Below, piece by piece: positions 1-15,000 of a stretch of DNA of 64,000 nucleotides. Within the stretch, counting starts at the first letter, position 1. Every line of letters begins with the position of its first letter. The stretch is from positions 211,001 to 275,000 of the forward strand of contig JAHEJL010000001.1 of NCBI GenBank assembly GCA_024638885.1, given 5' to 3'. The DNA is from Coraliomargarita sp. (lineage in GTDB: Bacteria > Verrucomicrobiota > Verrucomicrobiia > Opitutales > UBA953). Made by a program: the position numbers and the translations under genes. Below the pieces are notes generated by a model, which was given only the letters and a program-made list of their open reading frames with translations, did not search any database and was not told where the DNA came from.

Positions 1-3000
1 GTGTTGCCATAGGTGACCGTCGCGTTGCGCACGAACAGGTCGCCCGGGACCGCGACGAAACCGGCCGCGGCCTGCAGATTGAGCGTGCCGGCGTTGACGT
101 AGGTGCCGCCGGAGTAGGTGTTGGAGGCGTACGTCGGCTGGAGGCGGAGCGTGGCCCCGCCGTTGGAGACGAGCGCGGCCGTCCCGACGATGGCCGGCTT
201 CAGGACGGTCGTGCCCTGATTGAGGTAAACGTAGAGGTCCGTGCCCGTGCCGGTGATGGTGTTCGAGGCGTCGACGGCGTCGATGGTGACGGTCCCGGTG
301 GCGTTGGTGAGCAGGCCCACGCCCAGCGAGATGGTCGTACCGGCGACTAGCGTGATGGTCTGGGCGTTCGTACCGTTGCCCAGCTTCATGGAATAGGCCG
401 CCTTGGTGCCCGTCGCCAAGGTGCGGTCGGTGCTGTCGTTATAGTTCCCGGTCGAGGCGGTCGTGGCGGAGATGTCGGTGCCCGTGTAGTCCGGCGCGGA
501 ATAGGAACCATAGGACATGCCCATCTGCACCACGCCGAAGGTGTTGCTATAGGTCGCGAAGGCGCCGCCATCCGCCACCGCCCAGCCGCCGATGAGATTA
601 TTGGTCAGGTTGCTCGAAGAGAACGCCGTGCCGTTGAGCTTCGTAAGGTAGGTGTTGCTCTTCGTGATCAGGCCCTGTCCGCCGAGGGTGTTGGAGCCGG
701 TGGTGTTGTTCGTGGTGTAACCGTTGAAGACGACCGAGGCTTTGTTCGCGGCGGTGCGGACCAGGTTGCCGAGCGTCAGCTTCACGGTGCTGCCTTCGTT
801 CACGTAAGGCAGGGTGCTGAAGAAGTTGTTGCCGGCGGCGACCGTGACGGAATCCAGCGACACGATGGTGTCGGTCGAACCGGCCCCGACGATCTGCAGC
901 GTGGCGCCCTGCATGGTCACGGCGTTGGCGGCGGCCAGGCGGACCGGATTGGGCGTCGCGACGGGGTTCAGGCCGAAGTTGTCCCAGTTGAGCGTGCCGA
1001 AATAAAGTTCGAGGCCCGCCGTGCTCGCGATCGCGCCGCCGTCGCGCAGCTGCAGGGTGCCGCCACGCACCACGGTCTTGCCGGTGTAGGTGCTGCCCGC
1101 GGTGAGCAAGGTGGTGTTGCTGCCGGAACGGACGAAATTGAGGGCGCCGGTGATGGTGCCGCCGAAGGTGCCGCCACCGGTGGAGGTCAGGTTGACGACC
1201 GAGGCGCCGGTGTTGGTCACCTGGCCGCCGCCGCCCGGCAAGGTGTTGGCGCTGGCCAACGCGCCGACGGCCTGCGCGTAGTTCTTCAGGTCGACGACCG
1301 CCGAGGAACCGTTGATCGACAGACCGACGACGGTCGCGGCGCCGCCGCCCGGAATCAGGGCGAGCGTGTTTGCGGAACCGGCGTTCAGGTTGAGCGTGCC
1401 GCCGTCGACGGTGACGGTGCCGGTGAAGTAGGCTTCGTCGTTCAGGTTCAGGACGCCGCCGTCCGCCTTGAGCAGGCCGGCGGTGCCGCCGATGCCGAGG
1501 GCCGCGTTGACGTTGAGCGTGCCGCCCGCGACCACGTGGATATATGGCGTCGTGCCCGTGGTCGTCGACTGGAGGGCGCCGACGTTGATGTTACCGGTGG
1601 CGCCGGCGAGCACGAGGATCGCCGAAGCGTTGGACATCGACTGCGTGAGCAGCCCGCCGTTCGGGCCGAACTTGCCGAACGCGGTCGCGTCGAGCGCGGT
1701 CCCGAGCGTGGCGGTGCCGCTGATCGTCAGCGAGTTCGCGTAGGTGGTTCCGCGGAGTCCTTGGGAAGAGGATAGCCCGGCGTTCTGGGTTCCCGCCCAG
1801 GTGCCGACGACCGTGTTGAGCTCGTTCGAGGCGAGCGCGCGGTAGTTGCCCGTGACGGAGTCCTTGACCAGGAAGCCGGTGCCAAGGCCGGCGGCGGAGG
1901 CGTCGGCCAGGATATCATGGCGGATCCCCATCGTCGTGGTGCCGTTGGCGCCGGTACCCTGGCCGCTGATCAGCGCGGGCGTCGTGATCGTGAGGTTGGC
2001 GACGCCGGCCGCGGAGGCCGCGCCGGAGATGCCGCCGATGACGAGGGCGCCATGGCCGTTGGCGTTGCCGAGCGTCGTCACCGCCAAGGTGAGGGCCTGG
2101 CCGGCGTCCGGCGTGAGTTCGATCCGGCCGCCGCCGTTCTGGACGGCCAGATTGGCGAGGGTCTCGGTGGTCGCCGCGCCGGCGTTGCCGCCGAGGACGA
2201 GCTTGCCGCCTTGGAGATAAAGCGTGCCCGCGACGTTCAGGCCGAGACGGTTCGCGACGTTGGTGGCGGCGTTGTCGAGCTGGAGGGTTCCGTTGGTATT
2301 GGCCACCAAGGAAGACGTCAGCAGGGCCGTCGCGGCGAAGGCCTTGCCGTCACCGACATACTTCAGCGTACCGCCGCCGACGACGATCTGACCGGAGGAA
2401 CCGTTGGCGTCCTGGGCGACATCCCAGGTCAGCGTACCGCTGCCGAGCTTGGTCAGCGTGGGATTAAGCGCGTCGTTGAGGCGCTGGAGTCGGCCCGAGA
2501 ACGTCGTGGAAGTATCGTCAAAGCCGACCTGGAGATTGCCGGCGCCGGTGCTGCTGAAGATGTCGCCCGAACCGGCCAGCGAACCCCAGGTCGTGTTGAG
2601 GTTGTTGAGGTCGTAGCGGGAACCGGCGCCCAGGGTCAGGCGAGAAGCGCGGGAGCCGGCGTTGGTGACGCCGTTCCTGAGGCCGCCCGCGGCGACGGTG
2701 AAGCCGCCGGTGAAATAAGCCTGGGCGTTGAGCTGCAGCACGCCGTTGCCGGTCTTGGTCAGGCCGCCCGAAGTGCCGACGATGCCCTGCAGGGCGAGGG
2801 TCGCGCGCAGCGGATCGACGTCCGTGAAGCCGTTCACGGTGATCGGAGCGACGTCGATCGTGTTGGCCGACGAGCCGAAATCGACGCGTCCTTCGATGAT
2901 GCTGGTCGTGCCGACGTTGGCGGAAGTCGCGGACAGGCCGCCGGCGCCGATCGTCAGCACGCCGACGGAGCCGGCGCCGGTGCTGCTGTTCGTGGCGAAG

Positions 3001-6000
3001 GTGCGGACGGTCGGGTTGCTCGTGCCGCCGACATTGTTGATGACGAGGGCGGCGGCGGTGTTGTCGCCGAAGTAATTCAGCACGGCCGGGCCGTTCAGGA
3101 TCACCGTATTGCCGGCGGCGATGGCGCCCGCGGCGTAGGTCGTGAGCGTGCCGCCGTTGAGGCGGACGCCGTTCGACGCATCGGCGGCGAGCGGGATGAC
3201 GCCGCCGGCGTTGACGTTGAGCGTGCCTTGGTTGATGACCGTACCGCCCGTGTAGGTGTTCGTGCCGGAGAGCGCGCCGGTGTTGGCGCCGGTCTTGACG
3301 AAGGTGACCGCCCCGTCGGCGTTGTCCTTGATGATCGAACGGATCGTGGGCGTCGCGCTGCCCTGGGTGTAGAAGAAGAGCTCGGCGCCGCCGGAAGTGA
3401 GGAAGCCCTGGTCCACCGCGGTGCCGAGATACCAGGTGGTGTTGGTGTAGCTCAGCAGGCCGCCGGAGGCGAGCGTCAGGGTCTTGCCCACGGCGATGTT
3501 CACCGTGCCGACCGCGACGTTGCTGGTCGCGAGGCTGTTGACCGTGAGGTCGTTGGCGACGGTCGAAGCGCCCGTGTTGAGCTTGATGTTGTCCGTCGCG
3601 AGGGCGGAGGCGGTGATCGTCGTCGCCGCGGCGTAGGCCGGCGCGCCCGTGCCCCCGAGCGCGAGCACGCCGAGACCAGGGACGTAGGTGGCGAAATCGC
3701 TGGTGCCGACGGTGGCCCAGCCGCCGATGATGCCGTTGGACAAGCCGCCGCCGACGGTCGCGGTCGACGCGCCGCCGATGGTGCCGATGAGCACGCGTGC
3801 GCTGCTGCCCGCCTGGCCGGCAGCCGTGAAGTTGACGGTGGCGTTGGCCGCACGCGTCAGGCCTGCCAGGGAAAGGTCGGCGGAATTGATGCCGGTGCCG
3901 CCGGCGACGGCGTTCACGAACGACGCGCCCAAGGCCAGCGTAACGGCGCCGACCGACTCGGTGGTGGCCATCTGGGCCCGGCCACGCAGTTCGACCGTAC
4001 CGCCGCGGAGGCTCACGGGAGCCGCGTCGACCAGGCGGTCGTTCAGGTTGTTCGCGCTGGAAGTGTTCTCGAAATAGAGGCCGGCGTAATTGACCTCGAC
4101 CGACGAGGTGGCCGAGAAGACGGCGCCGTCACGCAGAAGGAGGTTGCCGCCGTTGAGGACGGTGGCGCCGGTGAACGAGCTGGCGGAATAGAAGCTGAGG
4201 TTGTTCTGGCCCGAACGCGTGAAATTGACGGAACCTTGGAGCGCGCCGGCGAAGTTACGCGCGTTGTTGTCGTTGTTCACCACCAGGTGGCCGGTACCGG
4301 CGGAGCTCGTGACGACGCCCGGGGCGCCGGCGACGGTGGCGTCGCCGAAGAAGCCGTAGACCATCTGGCTGTTGCCGTTGAGGTCGAGCGTGCCGCCGTT
4401 GAGCGAGAAATAGTTGTTGGCCTGGATGACGTTCGTCAGCCCGGTGCCGAGCTTCAGGGTGCCGTCGTTGAGCGTGACCTGGCCGCTCATCGTGTTGCGT
4501 CCCATGGCCACGAGACCGTTCACCGCGGCCGCCGTCGGCGCCAAGGTGAGCGTGCCTGCCCCGGCCTTGATCGTGCCGATGGCGCCGTTGCTCGTGCCGT
4601 TGCCGCCGTTGAGCGGGGAAGTGATCGTCAGGTCGCCGACGGTCCAGAGATTGAGCGGCGAGTAACCGCTCGTCTGGCTGAAGAGGCCGCCCGAGATGGT
4701 CGAGGTGCTGCCGGCGCGGACGAGGATGCCGCCGGAGCTGAGGTTGAGGGCCACGCCCGCGTTGAGCGACAGGCTCGCGTTGCCCTCGATGGTGAGGGAA
4801 TTCGGGGCGACGCTGGCCGCGGCCGCCGTCGAACCGGACGTCAGGAGGACGTTGTTGCTCGCGGCGATGGTGTTCGCCGTCGAATACTCGTTGGCCGCGA
4901 GGACGCGCAGGTTGCCCGTGCCCGTGTCGGCGGTGGCGAAGGAAGTGCCCGCGCCGGTCGTCGTGGCGTCGACCAGCGCCCACGGCAGGATCGCCTTGGT
5001 CGTCGTACCCGCCGCGCCGGACTGCCCGTTGAAGGAGAAACCGGCGGTGTCCTTGATCGTGGCGACGCCCGCGCCCGCGGTCGCGCCGAGCGAAGATCCG
5101 CGGAAGAGGACGGAGGCGCCGGTCGGCGCGGTGCTGTTATTCTGGGCGTTGGCCTGGGAAGCGGCGGCGCCGGCGAAGACGAGGTTCGCCTGCTGACCGG
5201 ACTGCGCGGTCACCGTGATGACGGAGAATCCGCGGCCGAAGGTCGGCGTGGCGAGGGTCTCCAGCGTGGTTCCGTTGGCGTTGCCGACGATGTTCAGCTG
5301 TCCGCCCTTGAAATCGATGTTGGAGGCGGCGCCGAGGCGGTTGTTGAGCGGCGTCGCGCCGTTGTCGAGGACCTCGAGGACGGAGCCGGGCTTGAGCGCG
5401 AAAGCCTTGGTCGCGCCGGAAAGGATGCCCGCGCCGCTGAACGAGACCTTGCCGGCATGGACGATGACGCCGGTATTGGTACCGAGCTGGACCGTCTGCG
5501 CGGAGGTCAGGTTCAGGGTGCCGGCCCCGTACTTGATGAATTCATAAGGCGCGAGGCTGACCGCGCTGGCGAGGTTCACCGTGCCGGCCACCGGGAAGAT
5601 GATCTGGCGGTTGCCGGTGTTGTCGATGCCGCCCGTGATCGACAGCGTCGAGCCGGACAGGGCGCCGATGAGGCCGTCCCAGTTCATGGCCACGGCGCCG
5701 CTGAGCGTGTTGCTGCCGGAGACGCTGAGGACCTGGCCGTCGCCGTTGAGGCCGCCGCGATAGGTCTCGTTGCCGACGTTGCTGACGATGATCGGGTTCG
5801 CGACGGTGATGTCGCCGGCCAGCTGCAACGCGGCGCCGATGGAAGCATTGACGACGATCTTGTTCGTGGCGAGGCCGGCGGCGCCGGCCGCCGCGAGGCG
5901 GACCGCGCCGGCGTTGATGACGAGGCCGGTGGCGGCGTTCGACCAGTTCGAGGCGGCGTTGGAGGCCGCGAGCTCAAGCACGCCGTTGTCGTTCTTGTAA

Positions 6001-9000
6001 AGGATCGCCGAGGTCGAGCCGAGCGTGAAGGCCGTCGATACCGTGAGGGTCTTGCCGGCGACGACTTCGAAGGCGTTGTTCGCCTGGCCGAGCGTGATCG
6101 CGCGGGAGGTGGCGAACGTGTCCGTGGCCCGCAGGCCGACGCCCGTGCTGCCATCGACGTTGAGGAGGATGGCGTTGGCGGAATGTCCCAGACCGGCGTC
6201 GGAACCGACGGCCAGCACGCCGTTAAGGACTTCGATGGACTTGCCGGCGCCGCCGAACGTGTTCGCGCCGGACAGGACAAGGGTGCCCGGGCCCGACTTG
6301 GTGATGCTGAAGTCGGAGGCGCCGTCATCGACCACGCCGGAGAGGATCAGGCCTTGCGGCACGTTGGACCCCGTGGCCGTGCCGACGGCGAAGTGCGCCG
6401 GGCCGGTGAGGGTCGTCGAAGCGGCGAACTCCAGGCCGAAGCCCGAGAGGTTCGACACGCTCATGATGTTGCCCGGGACGGTCAGGTTGGCCTTCTGCAG
6501 CACCTTGTTGCGGGCGAACGGTCCGGAACCGGACTTGTTGACCGTGATGGCGGTGTCGCCGGTGATGACGAGGTCACCGCCCACGGCGACGTTCTCCACG
6601 GTGCCGCGAAGGTTGCCGTCCGCGGCGAAGATGAGGCCGCCGGTCGCCTGGAGCGTGCCGGCGTAGTTGCCGACGTTGAGCACGCCGAGGCCCGACTTGT
6701 TGATGACGTCGGCCGGACCCGAAGGGGTGGCGTCGGCGATCGACACCGTCATCTGCGGGGCGACGATCTCCACGTTCCAGATGGCCGGCAAGGTGGTCAC
6801 GCCGTTGAGCGTGAGGTTGTTGACGCCGGTGAAGACGTGCGAGCCCGTGCCGGCGCCGTCGTCGCCGAACACGACGTTGTTCGCGATGGCATAGGCGCCG
6901 CTCGCGCCGAGGCGGGTGTTGGTCGCCATCGTCAGCGTACCGACGCCCACCGGCCCCGAGACGGGCGTGCCGATCGTCGGCGAGCCGTCCGCGCCGATGA
7001 TGAGGGCTCCGGCGGTCACGTTGACGCCGCCGGCGAAGGTGCTCTGGCCCGAAAGCTGGAGGACGCCGTTGCCGGACTTCGTGATGCCGCCGTTCTGGAC
7101 GACGGCGGAGATGTTCAGGCCGGCCTGCCAAGGCGCGACGTCCTTGCCGTTCGCCATGGTCGCGCCGACGGACACCGGGAAAGAGTTATTGGCGTTGAGG
7201 TCCAACGTACCGGTCGAGATGACCGCCACGGTGGCAGGGTTGCTGGTCGTGACGGCGATGCCGCCGACGCCGGTCAACGTGAGGACGCCGGTCGGCGTGA
7301 GGGTCGGAGCACCGCCACCGTCGTTGTCGATGGTGACGGCGGTCAGGCTGTTGTTGCCCGCCAAGGTCACGGCCGTGTTGCCGTACATCGTGAGCGCCTG
7401 CGAAGGGATGATGCCGCCGGCGACCTGGGTGAAGGTCGTGGCGACAAGCGTGCCCGTGTCGACGCCGTTGGATCCGGAAGCGACGACGAGGCCGCCGGAA
7501 CCGAGCGTGCCGGTGGCGCCGAGCGTCAGCTGTCCGGAGTTGATGACCGTGCCGCCGGTATACGTATTGGCGCCGGTCAGCGTCATCAGGCTGACCTGCA
7601 TGTCGCCGGAACTGCGCACGAGCCGGACCGCACCGGTGCCGTTATCCGCGATGACGGCGCCGATCGTCACCGTACGGCTCGTACCCGCGTAATTCGCCTG
7701 GGTGAGGTACAGGTTGCCGCCGACGTTCGCGGCCCCGGCGGTCAGGGTGCCGTTGGCGATCGAGAAATCGACGCTGTCGGTCTGCTGGCCGAACAGGATG
7801 CCGCCGCCGGCGACGGTGAGCTTGTTCCCGCCGAGGTTCAGGACCGTCGTCGCGTTCTGGGAAGCGAAGTTCAGCGTGCCGAGGGCCACGTCGCCGTACA
7901 GGTAGGTCGTACCGGTGGCGGTGAAGCGGACGTTGTCGGTCGAGCCTGCGGAGTTGATCGAGGCTCCCGAGTAGGCCGGGCCGCCGGTCGAGCCAAGGGC
8001 GACGACGCCGAGGCCGCCGTAGCTGGCCCACTCGCGGTCGACGATGGCCCAAGGCCCGATGATGTTGTTCGTCAGCGGAATGCCGCCCGAGAACGTCACG
8101 TTGATCTGGCCCGGCTGACCCAAGTTGCCGCTCTTGTCGAAGCGCAGGAACGAAGTGGCTCCCGCGCGCGTGAAGGTCCCGAACGTGAAGGTGGACGGAT
8201 TGACGTCGCTGGCCCCGTAGTGGCCTTGGAGCTGGTTAAGGCCGCCCTGGATGGTCAGGTCACCGAACGTCTCGGACACGTTGATGACCCCGCGCGTCTC
8301 GATGGCGATGTTGCCGCCTCGCAGGGTGATCGGCGCGGCGTCGTTGACGCGCTCGCCCGAGAAAACGTTGCTCCAATTGATCAGGTAGAGCATGCCGCGG
8401 CTCGCCGTGATCGCCGAAGTCGCGCCCAGCGAACCGCCGTCCTGAAGGTTGACCTTGCCGCCGACGATGGTGGTCGGGCCCGCGTAGGTGTTCGCGCCTT
8501 GGAGATTCCAGTCGCCCGACCCGGCCTTCGTGACCGCGACCGTCCCCGTGATGACGCCGTTCAGGCTGCCGCCGGTGACGACCAACGTGGCTTCGGTGCC
8601 GGAGTTCGTCACGGTGCCGCCGCCGAGTTCCGTCTGACCGCCGCCGTTGGAGCTACCCAGGCTGGCCACGAACTGGACGCCGTTCCTGAGGTCGACCGTC
8701 GCGCCGGTGTTGACCGTGAGATTCTGGTTCGGGTAGAGGGTGTTGGTCCCGCCGGAAACCAGGTTGAGCGTGCCGGCGTTGACGACCGTCTGGCTGGTGA
8801 CGAACTGCTGGCGGGCGAACGTCAGCGTGCCGGGCAACGCCTTGGTGAGCGCCGCGGACCCCATGAGTCCGCTCTCCACGGTCAAGGTCTGTCCGGAAGC
8901 GACGTGGAGATACGCTTCCGTGGAGCCGAAGTTCACGACCGGGACGGAAAGGGTCGAGCCCGTGCCCGTGCCGTTGGCGAGGATGGCGCCCGAGGTCAGG

Positions 9001-12000
9001 GTCAGGGTCGTCGGATTCAGGCCCGAAAGGCCGCCGACGTTCACCGAACCCGAAGCGGAGCTGTTCAGCGCCAGCGCATTGAGGGTCTGGTTGCCGGTCA
9101 GGGAATTGGAAGTGCTATACTGGGCCTTGAAGGTCTGCGCCGCCGAAGCGGACAGGACGTTCGCGGCGGCGGTGTAGCCGGCGTAAGGCGTCAGGCCGGT
9201 CGTCGCGTTGTAGGTGACGAACTCGGATCCCGCGGAAGTGAAGCGCGAGAGGATTCCCGTGGTCGCCGGCGTCAGCGTCGGCGCGGTGGTGAACGTGATC
9301 TTGTTCGTCGAGCTGCCGAAGACCCCCTGCAGGTCGACGGTCGCGCCAGTGTTCTGGGCCAGCGAGGCGAACGTCAGCGTGCTGTTGCCGCCAGCCGCGA
9401 GGTTGATGACGTTGGAGCCTGCGGAGACCGTCAGCGCTCCGGTCGAGACCTGGGTCGAACCGGCGGCGTTCGGGATGACCTGGAGCGTGCCGCCGAGCAG
9501 CTGCAGCGGCTTGTTGCCCAGACGGGCCGCGGTGTTGGTCGTCGCGTTGTCGAGCTTCAGCGTCGCGTTCTGGTAGACGTTCAGGTTGTTGGAACCGCCC
9601 GCGGTCGCCGCGCCCTGCAGCACCGCGAGGCCCGAGAACAGCTCGAAGGTGCTGTCCGCCAGGGAAGAGGCCGCGTTGAAGGTGATCGTCCCGCTGCCAT
9701 GCTTGCGCACGTTCGAGCCGCCGAGCGTGCCGGTGTTCACGTTATCGATGACGCCGCTGAACGTGAAGTTCCCGGCTCCCTTGAACTGGATCATCGTCGT
9801 GCCGCCGCCGGTGACGTTGTCGAATTGGATCCCGTTGAGGGCGAGGGTCGCGCCGGACAGGGCGCCGAAGCCGAAGAGACGGTTGGTGCCGGAGCCGGGG
9901 CGGGCCGCGGCGAGGACGACGTTGGCGGACAACGTATTCACGCCGGAGACCGACTGCACGGCGCCTTCGGTATTGAGGCCGTTGACCTGCGACCAGTCGC
10001 CCGTGCTCGTGAGCACCACCGAATTGGGCACGGTGATGCCTCCCTGGAGCTGGAGCACCGAAGACTGGTTGTTGAGCTCGACCACGCCGTAGCCGAGGGT
10101 GGCGGTGACCGTCGTGCTGGCGGTGGCGTTCTGGCTGATCGTGAAGACGGTCCCGCTCGTGATGCCGGTGATATAAGAGCCGACCGGGATGCCGGCGCCG
10201 GTCACCTGCATGCCCGTGGCCAGGGTGGCGGTGCTCGCGACGGTCACGTTGGCCGTGCCGCTGGCCGGCGTGATGGACATCGAGCCCGTGGCGGCGGCCG
10301 GCAAAGCGGACGCCGAGCCGGTCTTGACGATGCCGCCGCTGATGGTGAGTCGGCCGTTCCAAGAGGTGTTGGCGGCGTTCAGGAACAGCGTGCCTTGGTC
10401 GCGCTTGATCAGCGAGGCATACTGTCCGGCCGTGCCGTTCAGGTCGAAGGCGTTGTCGAACTGCAGGGTCTTGCCGCCGACGACCTCGATCTGGCGGGTG
10501 AAGGTGTTGCCGGCGAACTGCAGCAGACGCGTGCCGGTGAAGGTCAGGTCATCGGTCGCCCGGAGCCCCGCGGTGCCGGTGACCGGATCGAGGCTGACCA
10601 GGTTGCCGGCGGCGCCGAGCTGGCCGTTCGCCGAGACGGAGACGATGCCCTGGCGGACGGTGACGTTGCCGCTGAAGGTATTCGCGGCGTTCGTCAGCAC
10701 CACCGTGCCGGCGCCCAGCTTGACGAAACCGGTGCCGGTCAGCGTGCCGGACAGCGTGAGGCCTTGGGCGAGGTTCGAGACGGTCGCGTTGGCCACCGAG
10801 ACGATCGGCGTACCGGCGAAGGCGACATCGTCCGAGACCTTCAGGCCGTAGCCGTTGTTGTTGGTGACGATCAGGCCCGCGGAAAGATTCGTGATGCTCG
10901 CCGGGGCGATCACCTTGTTCGCCGCGTAAGCCTTGGCCGCGTTGCCGCCGGCGCGGCCGACGGTGATCGTCGGCACGATGCCTGCGTCGAACTGCACCGC
11001 GCCCGGCAGCGTCAGCGTCTCGAAGGCGGCCGAGCCGGCGCCATCCATCAGCAGCGAGACGGAATAAGGGTTGCCGAGGGCGGTGGCGTTGAAATTGCCA
11101 AGGTAGCCTTCGGCGTTGAACACGAGCGCGCCCGGTCCGGAGACGGCGAGCGTGGCGAAATCGGCGATGTTCGGGATCGTGCCGAGCAGGGCGACGGTGA
11201 GATAAGGACTGCTGACCTTGACGGTCGGATTGGTGCCGCTGAGCCACGCGGCGGAAGCGTTCAAGGTCAGCGTGCGCGCCGTGGACCCGGTGTTGTCGAA
11301 CTCCGGCACGCCCGCCCAGACGAAGGTGTTACCGGACTGGCGATCGTTATTGTCGACGAGCAGGCGTGCGCCCGCGGCCATCGTGACGGTGCCGGCGCCC
11401 AAGGGTCCGCCCACGCCCGCGCCGGACTGGGGGTAGGAGGCGCTGGATCCCAGGACGATCCCGCCGCCGCTGACGGTGACGGCGGTGAAGTCGTTCTGGC
11501 CGCTCAGCTGGAGCAGGCCGTTGCCCGTCTTGGTGAGGCCGAGGGCGGCGCCGCTGATGTTGCTGCTGATGTTCAGCGTCGGCGCGAGCTGGCTGTAGAC
11601 CGTGCTCGCGCCCGGCAGCTTGACGCCGTCGATGGCGAAGGTGTTGGCGCCGGTGGCGAGCACGAGCGTGCCGCCGGAGATGACCGAGGTCGCCGAAGCG
11701 TTGGCCGAGCCGGCGGTCACCGGCGTGGCGGAGGTCAGCAACAGGCGAGACCCCGACCCCACCGCGAGGGTCGGATTGCTCTCGCTGAGGTTGTTGAGCG
11801 TGACGCTCGCCAGCGTGTTCGTCGTGGCGTTGGCGAACGTGACCGTGCTGCGGCCGTTGATCGTGAGCGCGTTGGCGGGGTCGATGGCGCCCGCGGCGTT
11901 GATGTTGACGCCCGCGCCGCCGGCTTGCACGCCGCCGTTGACCACGAGCCCGCCGGCGGGAATGACCACGTCACCGGCGTTGGTCGGGGAGATGTTGATG

Positions 12001-15000
12001 GCGCCGCGGTTGAAGACGGTGCCCAGGGTGTAGGTGTTGGCGGCGGTGAGCGTCAGGCCGCCCGAACCGTCCTTGACCAGCTTGGTGGCGCCTTGGATGA
12101 CCGCGTTCAGGGTCAAGGTCGTGCTGGAATTGGCCGTGTAGACCACCAGCTCGCCGACGCCGCTGGTCAGGACACCGCGGATGGCGGCGGTGCCGATCGT
12201 GGTGTTGTTGGCGTCATTGCTGCGCAGGAGGCCGCCCAGCTCCAGGTTCAGGACGTCGGTCGCGGCGGTGAACTCGATGTTATGCGTGTAGGCGTTCGCG
12301 ATCTTCAGCATCCCCGTCGTGGTCGTGCCCGGACCGAGGGTCAGGGTACGATCGGCGACGGTCGTCAGCTGCGTGACCTTGCCGGGACCGAAGTCGGCCT
12401 CATAGGCGGCGAAACCACCCTGCCCCGCCGGGCCGACGCCCTGCGAGGCGTTATAGGCGGCGTAGTCGGCCGTGTTGGCGATCGCCCAAGGGCCGAGATA
12501 ACCGCCGCCCACGGTGGCCGGCGGGGTGGTGAAGATGATGCCACCGGAGTTGCTCAGCTGTCCGAGGTTGGTGCCGGTGAAGTTGAGCGTGGCGTTGTTG
12601 CTGCGCGTCAGCGAGGCGAACGTCAGGATGGCCGAATTGAAATTGCCCGAGCCGTTGTTGACGTTGGCGCTGATGGTGTTCGCGCCCTGGTCCACCGTCA
12701 GGGCTCCCATCTTCTCGCTGGCGTAGACCGCCGCGCGTCCGTTGTAGGCGATGGTCGATCCGCGCAACGTGACCGGGGCGGCGTCGTTGATGCGGTTGCC
12801 GACGTTGACCTGCAGGCCGCTGTTGTTGTTCAGGTTGAGCGTCGCATACGTCATCACCAAGGCCGACGTATTGGCCAGGGTCGCCTCATCCTGCAGGGAC
12901 GTCGCGCTGCCCAGGAGATAGGTGGCGCCGGTGTAAGTCTGGGCAGACTCCAGGGTCAGGGTATAACCACCGATACGGCCGAACGTGACGGCGCCGGTGA
13001 TGCTGCCGCCGAACGTGCGGTCGCCGGCGCTCATGTTGGAGACCAGCGTGGCGGCGGAGGACGACGTGATGGTGCCGCCGCCGCCGGGCGCCACGCCGAG
13101 GGAGCTGAGGCGGCCGACGTATTGCGTCGTGCCATTGAGGTCGACGGTCGCGCCGGACTCGACGCTCAAGGTCGTGGAGAGCGGCGAAATCGTGTTATCG
13201 CCGGCCGCCAGCACGAGCGAGCCTCCGGCGACCGTGGTCTCGCCGGTGTGATACTGGCGCGCGGAGAGGTTCAGCGAACCCGCCTGCTCCTTGAGGAAGC
13301 CCTGGGTCGAGACGATGCTGCCGCCGAGATTCAAGGAGGCGCCGGTGGCGACCTGGACGACGGCGGGCGAAGCCGCCGTGACCAAGGCGTAGCCGGTCGC
13401 GGTGGCGTTCGCGCTCAGGGTGAGCGTCGTGCTGTCCGTGATGGCGGTGACGTAACCCGAGACGCCGGTGCCGCTGATGGCCTGACCGACGACATACCCG
13501 GCGGTGGAGGCGACCTTGACGGCGGCGGAGCCGTTCGTCGTCTGCATCATCCGGGTCGTCGTCAGGCCGATGCGCGGGACGGAGACCGTGTGGCTTCCGC
13601 CGGCGGCGAGGATGGCGCCGGACGAGAGGGTCAGCGTGGCGTTGGCCGGCCCGCCGACCGTCAAGGAACTGGCGTCCGAGATGGCCAGCGCTCCGAGATA
13701 GCGGCTCGAAGTCAGGTCGTCGGCCGAATATGCGGACGTCACCTTCAGCACGTCGCCGGCGGCGGACGCATTGATGTCGGTGACGGCCGCATAGGCGCTG
13801 AACGGCTTGAAGCCGTCAGCCGTGACATAGGTCGCGAAGTCGGCGCCGACCGCGACGCGCGGCGCGAAGCCGGCGGTGACGCCCGTGACGATGACCTTAT
13901 TCGTCACGCCGAGGCCGGCGACGCCGACCAGGTTGAGGGCGCTGCGGACATCCGTGTAGAAGGTGGGGTCGAGGGAGGCGAAGGTGAGGGTGTTGCTACC
14001 TGTGCCGGAGAAGGCGATCGCGGCCGAACCGTAGGCCTTGAAGGCGCCCGCGGCTTCGGAAGTCGCATTGCCGACCAAGCTCAGGGTGCCGCCCATCAGG
14101 TTGAAGGCGCCCGCGTCGAGCAGGCGGTCGTTGTTGTTCGTGGCGTTGTCCAGGACCAGCGTGCCGCCCGCATTGACCGTGAAGGAGGTGCCCGTCCCCT
14201 TCCATGAGCCGTTGGCCCCGGACAGCGTGACCGTCCCGCGGTTGGCGGTGAGGGCCCCCGTGGTGACATTAGCCGCGGAGAGCAGCAACGTGCCGCTGCC
14301 GGAGAAGGTCAGGTTGGACGCCGAAGTTCCGTTGGAAATGGCGCCTTGGATCACGGTCGCCCCGCTGCCGGCGATGGTCAACGTGATCGCGCCGGTATTG
14401 GCGAAAGCCGAAGCCCCCGCGATGATCAGGCTCTTGCCCGAGTCGATCGTGTTGACGAGCGTTCGGCTGGAGGTGCCCGCACCGGCGGTCAGCGCGGCGG
14501 TGGCGTGGCTGAGCGTGATGCTGGAGGAACCCGTGAAAGTCGCCGGATCTCCGCCAAGGGTGACCGGGATCGAGATGGTCGTATCGGCCGTCGCCTCGAT
14601 GGTGCCGCCGCTGAAGGTAAGCCCGGAAGACGCGGAAGAAAGGGTTTTCGCAAGGATGAGACGTCCTTGGTTCATCGACGTCGTACCGGAATAAGTATCC
14701 GCCGCTCCGGCGAAGGTAAACGAGGCCTCGGGCGCGAGCTGGATGCTGATGCCGGTGGCATAACCCGAGGGATTGGCGAGCACGCCATTCCATACGGTCG
14801 AGCCCGTACCGCGGAAATTCAGCGTCTGGCTGCTGGTCTTGCTGTTGGTAAGGTTGCTGGCGATCGTGAGCACCGCGCCCGACTCCATGTTGTTGGTCAG
14901 CGTGATGCCGTTATCACCCGAAGCCATCGTGACGCCACCGGTGAAGGTCATCGAATTGGAACCGGCGATGACCGTCGTGGCGTTATTGGCGAGGGTCAGC

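Noticed and set aside
1917..14207. A 4,096-codon open frame on the plus strand, opposite the giant gene
   Set aside because: It is rich in Arg, Gly, Ala, Asp and Val in simple patterns, has no signal or domain, and lies exactly antisense to the repeat protein. High G+C and repetitive codons explain the absence of stop codons.
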